The notes under the pieces are model-generated. The model was not told the DNA's origin. It made no database searches and saw only the letters and a list, made by a program, of their open reading frames with translations. A program made the position numbers and the translations under genes. Below, piece by piece: positions 8,013 to 15,803 of a stretch of DNA of 40,857 bases (within the stretch, counting starts at the first letter, position 1; the number at the start of each line of letters is the position of its first letter). The DNA comes from Candidatus Staskawiczbacteria bacterium (GTDB taxonomy: Bacteria; Patescibacteriota; Minisyncoccia; Minisyncoccales; Staskawiczbacteraceae): positions 1 to 40,857 of the forward strand of contig JAPLYZ010000005.1 in assembly GCA_026395295.1 (NCBI GenBank). Reading direction: 5' to 3'.

Positions 8013-9539
8013 TTAGATCAGCGGTTCTTCGGGTTTGTCTTCCTTCGCCGCGCCAGAGCCTTTGGCGGAGGCGGGTTTGCCTTGTGATTTTGGCGTGTCC
8101 TTTGGCTCGTCTTTAGATTCGGGACCCTTGCCTTTGCCTTCAATTATAGACTTCTCATGCGAGCTTCTCATTATTTTCGACTCTTCGGCTTGCATAAGTT
8201 TTTGCGCGGCCTCAGCCGGAATAGTATACTTTTCGCGGGACATATTTATAATTTCCTTTTTAAAAGACTTGTGAGTTGCCGGCATAACTTTAAGCGTTTC
8301 GGCAGAAAAAGGGTCGTAAGCTTCACCATCAATGGTTTCCTTAATATAAAAATTCTGGACTCCCAAGTTCACCATATCTTTGACGCCAAATATCGGCGCC
8401 ATTTCCGGCTCTAATTTAACCGCGTCTTCACCGCCAACGCGAAAGACAATAATGGTTCCCGTGTTTCCCAAAACCGCTTGCTGGACTTTGGGAATAAGCT
8501 GACCCATATATTGGTGCGCAACAGTAAGACAAATGCCATATTTGCGGGCTTCTGACAAAATATTCTCAAAAGTCTCGGTCATAAGGTTGTGGAACTCGTC
8601 AACATAAAGGTAATAATCTTTTCTTTCATCTTCCGGCAAAGATGCCCGCTCCATGCCCGCTTGCTTAATTTTTGTGATAAACATTGAACCAAAAAAGCTT
8701 GAGTTCTCCTCTCCCAATTTTCCTTTAGATAGGTTAATCAAAATAATCTTTCCTTCGTTCATCATTTTTGCCAAGTCAACTTTGTTTTCCTCCTGGCCAA
8801 AAATTCCTCGCAAAGCAGGGTCCGACAAAAACTGCGCCAATTTATTTACCAAAGGAATTATAGCTTCGGTGTCATATTTTTCCGACCAATCGGCAAACTC
8901 AATTGCCCAGAAGCGCTTAACCATGTCGTCTTGAATATATTCAACAACAAGCTGGCGGTAATTCCTGTCAGTAAGCATGGAAATCATTCCGCGCATGGTG
9001 CCGTGCGGATAATCCAAAAGAGCTAAACAAGTGAAACGGAAAACGTGCTCAAGCCTGGGGGTCCAGTTGGCGCCGAATTGTCTTTCCAAAACCTCAATCA
9101 AACCCTGAGTCAATTGATGCTTAAAGCTTGGGTCAATGTTCGCCAAAGGATTAAAAGAAATTGGAAATTTAGAGTCGGACGGGTCAATAAGCACAACATC
9201 GTCTATTCTGTTCTCCGGGATAAAATCTAAAATCGCATCAATAACATCTCCGTGTGGGTCAATAAAACAAAGCCCGTGGCCATATCCAATGTCTTGCCGG
9301 ACAAAAAGTTCCAAAAGTTTTGACTTTCCCACTCCGGATTTACCAACAATATACAAGTGCCTTCGCCTGTCCACCCTTTTAATTCCAAAAATAAACTTTT
9401 GCTCTTGCAACGCAGCTTCATAATTAGTTTTACCAATAAAAGAACAATCTTCGGGCTCTACCGAACCATAAACTGGCAACTCCGGAGGCGGAGGCGCCAA
9501 TTTAAATCTCCTAATTCTATTGTTTTTATTCTCTGCCAA
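8013..9539 (-). CDS. VirD4/TraG/DUF87-like P-loop ATPase (ATPase 1, 508 aa)
   Basis: RRRHLYIVGKSGVGKSKLLE (Walker A), LCFIDPHGDVIDAIL, DYYLYVDEFHNLMTETFENILSEARKYGICLTVAHQYMGQL. Confidence 0.85.
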   Translation of the reverse strand: MAENKNNRIRRFKLAPPPPELPVYGSVEPEDCSFIGKTNYEAALQEQKFIFGIKRVDRRRHLYIVGKSGVGKSKLLELFVRQDIGYGHGLCFIDPHGDVIDAILDFIPENRIDDVVLIDPSDSKFPISFNPLANIDPSFKHQLTQGLIEVLERQFGANWTPRLEHVFRFTCLALLDYPHGTMRGMISMLTDRNYRQLVVEYIQDDMVKRFWAIEFADWSEKYDTEAIIPLVNKLAQFLSDPALRGIFGQEENKVDLAKMMNEGKIILINLSKGKLGEENSSFFGSMFITKIKQAGMERASLPEDERKDYYLYVDEFHNLMTETFENILSEARKYGICLTVAHQYMGQLIPKVQQAVLGNTGTIIVFRVGGEDAVKLEPEMAPIFGVKDMVNLGVQNFYIKETIDGEAYDPFSAETLKVMPATHKSFKKEIINMSREKYTIPAEAAQKLMQAEESKIMRSSHEKSIIEGKGKGPESKDEPKDTPKSQGKPASAKGSGAAKEDKPEEPLI

Positions 9540-9695
9540 GGTCGTGTGAGCGAAAAGTCTTGCTTCGGCCCCGCTTAGCGGAAACGTTGAAAACCTTACG
9601 CTTCTTAGTTTTATTTAATTACTCTATCATAGCTTTTTTATGTAATTCCAGCAAGACAAATCCACCAGCCAACGGTGCCGGCGTGCCATTAAATT

Positions 9696-11567
9696 TTACG
9701 CTACTTCTTGCTGATAGCACTGCTCGCAGTAAATTATTTCGGGGCGGTCAGGAGAGTAAGATGTTTTGAAATCGTTAGTACACTTGCCACTTCCGTGGGA
9801 ATGTTTAGCGGTGTTTTGATAAACCGTTGCTTGCCCTGAGGAATTCGAAGGGTCTGACTTTGCGCCCGCGCACTGACATTCTCTCGTCCATGTTTTGAGG
9901 GTTGTTCTTTCCTTGAGACGTTCAGCAGTGCGACAATTTGGGCAAAGATGTGGCAATGAAAGACCTGTTTGCCGATAAAAACTTAGTTCATCCGCAACTA
10001 TACGAAAAGCGCCGGTGCATTCATCGTTGCACTTACCGCCATGTTCACATTCTATAACTTCTTTTAGTATGCTATCAGAAACATTTTTTATGTCGTCAGA
10101 AATATCTGCTGTTTTAAGCGTGACTGCATAATTCCTTTCTCGTCTTTCCTGCCAACGAAATCCCTGCTTAGTTGCCTCTTCTCTTGTTAATTTAAAATGC
10201 TCCTGCGCAATCGTCTCGTTATAGGCGAACGGACTGAACTCCGACGGGAAAAACTCACCATACTTGTAAACTACTCCCTGCCCATCGCGATATGGATTCT
10301 CATTCATTTGCTCTACAATTTCACCTCGTAGTTTTTCAAAATCCTCTTTTGTATATTGTTTGTTCAAAATGCAGTACTGTTTATTCCGCAAACCGACGCA
10401 TCCAAAACAGTCTCCGGCAGGCCCACAGAACAAGCAATATTCGAGATTGCGAACTTCCGGCCAGCAACTTCCGCAAAACCGTATGTTGTTTGTCCCCTTG
10501 CCACATATGCAACATTCATATGTCAGATTATTCATATTGCCCCAAATTGAGTGATCATAACAATCCTTGTTTTCGGGAACATCTAAATACTGGCAATATT
10601 TAAGGTTTTCTCCCTCGCGAACCAGATAACAATTGTGGCAATTCTTGGAATTAAAAATATAATTTCCGTTGACATCCTCATTTCGCTGCCCTTCAATAAA
10701 TTTTGTGGGGAAACCAAGCCAAAATTTCCTGACCTCGATTAATATCCTTTTCAATTCTTTAAACGAACCGAGGTTATATTTTTCCAACTCGGAAACATAA
10801 GCTTCTTTGGTGTATGGCTTATTAAAAATGTGATATTGTTTATTGCGTAAATTAACACAGCCGAAGCAAGAAGTGCAATTACGCAAATTTTTTGAAAAAT
10901 AAACGTCAAGGCAGTTCTCGCATTGAGATGAAAAGAAAATCCTCGAGGAACGCGTAACCCAAAAACTTTGATAGCAAAAATCGCACTTGTTTACATGGGA
11001 GACATCAAGGCATCGTTTAGAAAAATTGACACCATTACCATATAGACAATCTTCGGCGTAAGTAGTGTTAAAGACAAGAAAAGAGTTTTTCGGTCCGGTG
11101 GCATTATTGCAATAATCGCTGTTGACGTCATCAATCATGCTTGCTGTCCTATGAGGAACTTCAGACATTAATTTTTTAAATTGCTCCAAGAATGGGCGTA
11201 ATGGGTCAAAGTCACGTCCATACTCCATCGGATCCCATACATCCGAATACCAAACCTTGCTTTCGTAAACTTTCACTGGAGCCTCGGACGGATATTGCGA
11301 AAAAATTTCCTTGCCTGACCAATCGCTTTTACGTTTGTAGAGGAACCTCTCGTTACGCCATATAAGGCGTCTTTGCGCTCGGCATTCCGGACACCAGGTT
11401 GGCGCAGGAACTTTCATTTTCTCGTAGAAATCAAAATCCTCGGACTCAATTACAAAGTCCTTTTTACAATTTTGACACCCGACCAAACGCGCCCCTGGCG
11501 CGATTGTGACGGGTCCGTCTAAATGCCTCTTAGGGCTTTTGTCGGATTGTTTGGTTTCCCTTTCCAT
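9696..11567 (-). CDS. Cysteine-rich repeat protein, paralog C (623 aa)
   Basis: CQNCKKDFVIESEDFDFYEKMKVPAPTWCPECR; CFGCVNLRNKQYHIFNKPYTKEAY; CFGCVGLRNKQYCILNKQYTKEDFE; ends EIIYCEQCYQQEVA. Carries two repeat-like insertions absent from its paralogs. Confidence 0.8.
   Translation of the reverse strand: MERETKQSDKSPKRHLDGPVTIAPGARLVGCQNCKKDFVIESEDFDFYEKMKVPAPTWCPECRAQRRLIWRNERFLYKRKSDWSGKEIFSQYPSEAPVKVYESKVWYSDVWDPMEYGRDFDPLRPFLEQFKKLMSEVPHRTASMIDDVNSDYCNNATGPKNSFLVFNTTYAEDCLYGNGVNFSKRCLDVSHVNKCDFCYQSFWVTRSSRIFFSSQCENCLDVYFSKNLRNCTSCFGCVNLRNKQYHIFNKPYTKEAYVSELEKYNLGSFKELKRILIEVRKFWLGFPTKFIEGQRNEDVNGNYIFNSKNCHNCYLVREGENLKYCQYLDVPENKDCYDHSIWGNMNNLTYECCICGKGTNNIRFCGSCWPEVRNLEYCLFCGPAGDCFGCVGLRNKQYCILNKQYTKEDFEKLRGEIVEQMNENPYRDGQGVVYKYGEFFPSEFSPFAYNETIAQEHFKLTREEATKQGFRWQERRERNYAVTLKTADISDDIKNVSDSILKEVIECEHGGKCNDECTGAFRIVADELSFYRQTGLSLPHLCPNCRTAERLKERTTLKTWTRECQCAGAKSDPSNSSGQATVYQNTAKHSHGSGKCTNDFKTSYSPDRPEIIYCEQCYQQEVA
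9831..9858. repeat. Short in-frame repeat in the paralog C C-terminal region
   Basis: TTGCCCTGAGGAATTCGAAGGGTCTGAC, encodes SDPSNSSGQA; absent from paralogs A and D at the aligned position. Confidence 0.55.
11481..11556. repeat. In-frame repeat insertion at the N-terminus of paralog C (family 3)
   Basis: GATTGTGACGGGTCCGTCTAAATGCCTCTTAGGGCTTTTGTCGGATT; encodes SDKSPKRHLDGPVTIAPG, absent from paralogs A, B and D. Confidence 0.7.
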
Positions 11568-13567
11568 TATTTATCTTGATTTGGGAAAGATGTTTTGTCT
11601 TCATACTTTTCCTCGTCAACTCTTTCTTCCAATTCTTCCGAAGCCGTAGCTTCGCCCTGAACCGTGTCGAAGGGCTTATCTTTCTTTTCTAGCGATTCCT
11701 CCAGGGCTTTTCTTAAGTCAGCTAAATCAACCGGCTTTTTTTCTTTTTTACTCTTATTAAACGGCACGTTCTCTCCCTTTTGCATTATCTCATTCAAAGA
11801 CAGTGAAGGAGTTCTCGGTTTTTGAACAGGAGAAGATTGGGTGCGACTGGCCGTTGAATCTTGCCTAATAGCAGGACGACTTTGCGTACGACCTGATGAC
11901 GGGGCAAACTCTATGCCTAAATCTGCCAGAGCTGCATCCCTTTCTTGTTTGCTTCCAGACTGTTTATTTTCAGATTGCCATGATTTTTGTTCAGATACAC
12001 CAGGCATTGCTCTTGCCGGCGTTGATGGTGCAGATTGTATTTCTCCGGCCTTCAATTTTTTCAAACAGCTTTTACAATAAACAGCTCTCCCGGGCTCGGG
12101 CGGGAAAATAACTTTAGTTGGTTTGCCACAATTAGAACACACTGCGTCGTACAATTTTGCCTCGCCCGTTGAGTTACGTGAATCAGAAGAAAGCTTCGAC
12201 CCGTTAGGTTTATATTGAGCCCTAGAAGAATTTTGAGGATTAGAAAAATCTGAAGATCCCTGCCTGGTAGGCACATCTTGGCTGGATGCCCAGCGGTTAA
12301 TTTCATCCTCAACATCCTTTACCGGCAAAGCATACTTTGCTCTGGAAGTTTTAATCATTTTTTCCCTCTTTTTTTCGTCTCTGGGAATGGGAGCCAAAGT
12401 AATGGTTGTAGCAGAAAACGGCCTGGAAGTTATACCGTCTATCATAAGCTTTAAATAAACATTGCGGTTATCCAGGCGGATCAAATCGTTTTGCTCAAAC
12501 TCGGGAGTAAACTCCTGCTCTAAAAATTCCGCGTCGCCGGCTCCCACGCGGAAAGAAACCATTGTACCCACGTTGCCAAAAACAGCATCCCTGACAGCGG
12601 TGCTTGTGTCGGTAACCAATTGGCCTATATATTGATGAGCAATAATCAAATCCAAGCGGTATTTTCTTGCCTCTGACAAAATGTTCACGAAAGAATCTGT
12701 GGCAAAATTCTGGAATTCGTCAACGTACATATAAAAATCTTTTCTTTCCTCTTCGGGAATTCTCACACGCTCCATTGCCACCAGCTGTATTTTAGTAATA
12801 AGCATTGCTCCCAAAATGGCCGAGTTGTCCTCGCCAATTCTGCCCTTAGAAACGTTGACCAACAAAATTTTTCCCGTATTCATTATTTCATCAATATCAA
12901 TGGTGTTTTTGGCTTGACCTACAATATTCCTGACAAAAGAAACATTCAAAAACTGCCCTACTTTATTTTGAACCGGAGCAATGGCTTCATTTCGGTAGCG
13001 CGATTCCCACTCTTCATATTCGTTGACCCAAAATGATTTCACCACCGGGTCTTTAAGGTTGTTGATAATTTTTTGCCGATAGTCTCTGTCAACCAGCATT
13101 CTTGGTATGCCCAAAAGCGTGGTGCCGGGAGTGTCCAATAAAGCTAAAATACAATTGGCTAAAATGTATTCCATGCGGGCCGACCACACGTTTGCCCAAA
13201 TTTTGGTAAAAATGCCTATTAGTCCCGATGCGATCAAGTGCTTATATTTGGGGTCGGGCACATCCATAATGTTAAAACTGACCGGGTGATCCATATCAGA
13301 CGGATTGAAATAAACCACATCATTAATGCGGCTAACAGGCACGCTGTCTAAAATTTCCTCAACAAACTCTCCGTGCGGGTCAATAACAGCAAGCCCCTGC
13401 CCATTGTTTATGTCCTGCATGGCCATATTTTTCAAAAATTGGGTTTTACCAGTTCCGGTTTTTCCAATCACATACATGTGCTGGCGCCGGTCATTTCTTT
13501 TAATCCCAAACTTCTGTTCGCTGTTGCGAAAGTTTGTCTTGGCTATATAAGTTAAATCTTTTGCCAT
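11567..13567 (-). CDS. VirD4/TraG/DUF87-like P-loop ATPase (ATPase 2, 666 aa) with C-terminal zinc ribbon
   Basis: RRQHMYVIGKTGTGKTQFLKNMAMQD, LAVIDPHGEFVEEIL, DFYMYVDEFQNFATDSFVNILSEARKYRLDLIIAHQYIGQL; C-terminal CSNCGKPTKVIFPPEPGRAVYCKSCLKK. Confidence 0.87.
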   Translation of the reverse strand: MAKDLTYIAKTNFRNSEQKFGIKRNDRRQHMYVIGKTGTGKTQFLKNMAMQDINNGQGLAVIDPHGEFVEEILDSVPVSRINDVVYFNPSDMDHPVSFNIMDVPDPKYKHLIASGLIGIFTKIWANVWSARMEYILANCILALLDTPGTTLLGIPRMLVDRDYRQKIINNLKDPVVKSFWVNEYEEWESRYRNEAIAPVQNKVGQFLNVSFVRNIVGQAKNTIDIDEIMNTGKILLVNVSKGRIGEDNSAILGAMLITKIQLVAMERVRIPEEERKDFYMYVDEFQNFATDSFVNILSEARKYRLDLIIAHQYIGQLVTDTSTAVRDAVFGNVGTMVSFRVGAGDAEFLEQEFTPEFEQNDLIRLDNRNVYLKLMIDGITSRPFSATTITLAPIPRDEKKREKMIKTSRAKYALPVKDVEDEINRWASSQDVPTRQGSSDFSNPQNSSRAQYKPNGSKLSSDSRNSTGEAKLYDAVCSNCGKPTKVIFPPEPGRAVYCKSCLKKLKAGEIQSAPSTPARAMPGVSEQKSWQSENKQSGSKQERDAALADLGIEFAPSSGRTQSRPAIRQDSTASRTQSSPVQKPRTPSLSLNEIMQKGENVPFNKSKKEKKPVDLADLRKALEESLEKKDKPFDTVQGEATASEELEERVDEEKYEDKTSFPNQDK
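11653..11674. repeat. Short in-frame repeat in the ATPase 2 C-terminal tail
   Basis: CGCCCTGAACCGTGTCGAAGGG, encodes PFDTVQGE. Confidence 0.5.
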
Positions 13568-13580
13568 AAATTTTTTATTA

Positions 13581-15284
13581 TTACACTACTTCCTGCTGAT
13601 AACATTGTTCGCAGTAAACTATTTCCGGTCTGTCCGGCGCATATGAGGTTTCAAATTCATTCGTACACTGTCCGGTGTGGTGCGTGTGATCTTTATTGCA
13701 CATACACTGTCGGTGCCAAAGCTTGCGTGGCGGACGAAGCGCAATTTTATTTAGATATCTGCATTGCGGACATCGACGTGGAATCGGCGCAATAAACCTA
13801 CGATATAAATCAAATTCTGCTTTTACAATATTATAATTTCTATTACACTCTATACATCGAAACGCTTCTTTTATAATATTCTCAGAAACATCTATAATAC
13901 TGTCAGGAATATTTTCCGGCGATATTGTTTCTTTGCCAAATGTCCCCGATGCTAATTCTTCCCATTTCATTCCCAACGCAAGAGCTTCTTTTTTTGAACG
14001 TGGCATATAGATCGTCCCCTGCGTTTCGTTGTAGCCGAATGGCGACAATGAAAAAGGAAAAAATTCTCCATACTCCTTTGTCTTTTTCATATGTTCGATT
14101 ATCTTATCTTTCAAGACTCCGTAATCCTCTTTGCTATACTGCTTGTTAAAAATCACATAGTTACCTTTTATTACGCCAACGCATCCGAATAAATTCTCAC
14201 TGTTGTGACACGAGTCACAATACATAATATGCGAGTCGTCATAACTCAAATGCGAAAACATCACGTTATATGCGTGTATGAGGGCGTGCGATTCGTATAC
14301 CAGCTCGCTTTGAAATCCAAAATGATAAACATCCATGCAATCTTTTACGTCAGGGCATACAACAGAATATTTTGTATCTTCAACTTTGTCGGCATCAAAA
14401 ACAAATTTACAGTTTTTTGAATCTGTAATCATGTTGCCAGACACATTCACCGATCTCTCGGTGACAGCAAACCGATGTACTGTTTTTTTCACAACAAGGT
14501 CTTTGTATTCAAGGTATAGTTTTTCCCGAACCTTATGTGACGCCAAATCGTAATCTGCAATTTTCTTATCATATTCTTCTTTCGTATACTGCTGATTCTT
14601 AAAAACATATTTCTTGTTTCTTAGATTGGATGACAAAAAACAATGCTGACATCCCCGACAATCAAAACAATACAAACAGTCTGTACAATCGCGTAATAAA
14701 TTTCCAAACTGGCACTGGTAAATCCGCGCGGAGTCAGAGCATTCGTAGCATAGTTCCGCGGCATCCGTCATCCTGTATAATTCCATAGAGTCGCGCGATT
14801 TGCCCCACACATTCGTTGCGTACAAAATGTTCTCGGAATCAAACACCGCAAAACACAAATAACAGTCTTTGTTATTATTAGAATGGTTTGTGTATTCTGA
14901 ATTAATACTGTTCTTAGTCAAAAGCGCGATGCGAGGAATTTTTGATTGAAGTTCCTGAAATTGCTCAAAAAAAGGACGCTTAAAATCGAAGTCTGCTCCA
15001 AAATCTAGCGCGCTCCACTTGTCTGACCACCAACATGGAGGACAATAAACTTTATATGGCTTGTTTGGAGAATAAATTGTCACCGTGCTTTTGCCACACA
15101 AATCGCAACTGCGTCGATAAAGCACTCGTTCATTTCTCCATGCATGGCGCCTCAACGCGCGACACTCAGGACAAAAGGTCGGCGCGGGAACCTTCATTTT
15201 TTCGTAGAAATCAAAATCCTCCGGCTCAATAGCGAACTCGTGCTTACAATTTTGACATGTTTTAACCTCGGTGCCTCTTGACAT
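13581..15284 (-). CDS. Cysteine-rich repeat protein, paralog D (567 aa)
   Basis: CQNCKHEFAIEPEDFDFYEKMKVPAPTFCPECRALRRHAWRNERVLYRRSCDLCGK; LFGCVGVIKGNYVIFNKQYSKEDY; ends TNEFETSYAPDRPEIVYCEQCYQQEVV. Confidence 0.8.
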   Translation of the reverse strand: MSRGTEVKTCQNCKHEFAIEPEDFDFYEKMKVPAPTFCPECRALRRHAWRNERVLYRRSCDLCGKSTVTIYSPNKPYKVYCPPCWWSDKWSALDFGADFDFKRPFFEQFQELQSKIPRIALLTKNSINSEYTNHSNNNKDCYLCFAVFDSENILYATNVWGKSRDSMELYRMTDAAELCYECSDSARIYQCQFGNLLRDCTDCLYCFDCRGCQHCFLSSNLRNKKYVFKNQQYTKEEYDKKIADYDLASHKVREKLYLEYKDLVVKKTVHRFAVTERSVNVSGNMITDSKNCKFVFDADKVEDTKYSVVCPDVKDCMDVYHFGFQSELVYESHALIHAYNVMFSHLSYDDSHIMYCDSCHNSENLFGCVGVIKGNYVIFNKQYSKEDYGVLKDKIIEHMKKTKEYGEFFPFSLSPFGYNETQGTIYMPRSKKEALALGMKWEELASGTFGKETISPENIPDSIIDVSENIIKEAFRCIECNRNYNIVKAEFDLYRRFIAPIPRRCPQCRYLNKIALRPPRKLWHRQCMCNKDHTHHTGQCTNEFETSYAPDRPEIVYCEQCYQQEVV

Positions 15285-15319
15285 GGTTTTATAATTTGCT
15301 ATAATTAGCTTACTTTTGG

Positions 15320-15357
15320 GATTATCCCATCGATCCCCCGCTTCGCGGGGGTGATAA
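15320..15357. repeat. Palindromic hairpin between the MazF-like gene and paralog D
   Basis: GATTATC...CCCCCGC TTC GCGGGGG...GATAATC; no poly-T run on either strand. Confidence 0.65.
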
Positions 15358-15771
15358 TCACTTTGAAAACTCGAGTAATTTCTCGAGTTTTTGTTTTACT
15401 CGTAAAAAATCTTTTTCGTCCAACTCGCCTATTTTTCTTTGAAATCGTTTTTTATTAAAAACTCTAATTTGATAAAGTAGCACCCAAGCTTTTTGCCCTC
15501 CGAAAGTAATATCTATAAACCAAGAGCCATCTTTCTTCTCCCTTGAGGTCATCGGCAAAGCAACGCATAGGTCTGCTGAAAATTTTTTATAAATTAAAAT
15601 TGGCCTTCTAAAATCCTCTCCTTTGCCATACGATTCGCTCCCAATATTTTGTCCAACAGAGCACCACCAAATCTGCCCTTCCTTAAAATACACACTTTTC
15701 ATTCTTTCAGAAAAATGAATCTCCTGTTTTTTCGCATTCCAATTATTAAATTTTTCTATAAAATCTTTCAT
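15358..15771 (-). CDS. MazF/PemK-like toxin-family protein
   Basis: FKEGQIWWCSVGQNIGSESYGKGEDFRRPILIYKKFS...CVALPMTSREKKDGSWFI...LYQIRVFNKKRFQRKIGELDEKDF. Confidence 0.75.
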   Translation of the reverse strand: MKDFIEKFNNWNAKKQEIHFSERMKSVYFKEGQIWWCSVGQNIGSESYGKGEDFRRPILIYKKFSADLCVALPMTSREKKDGSWFIDITFGGQKAWVLLYQIRVFNKKRFQRKIGELDEKDFLRVKQKLEKLLEFSK

Positions 15772-15803
15772 TATCTTAAAGATGCGGTAAAAATTAGTAT
15801 TAT

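Noticed and set aside
1862-15284. Cys-rich proteins as ferredoxins or multiheme cytochromes
   Set aside because: Cys spacing lacks the CxxCxxCxxxCP ferredoxin pattern and there are no CxxCH heme motifs as a repeated set; the end motifs look like zinc ribbons.
15320-15357. Rho-independent terminator
   Set aside because: Stem is strong but neither strand has a following T run.
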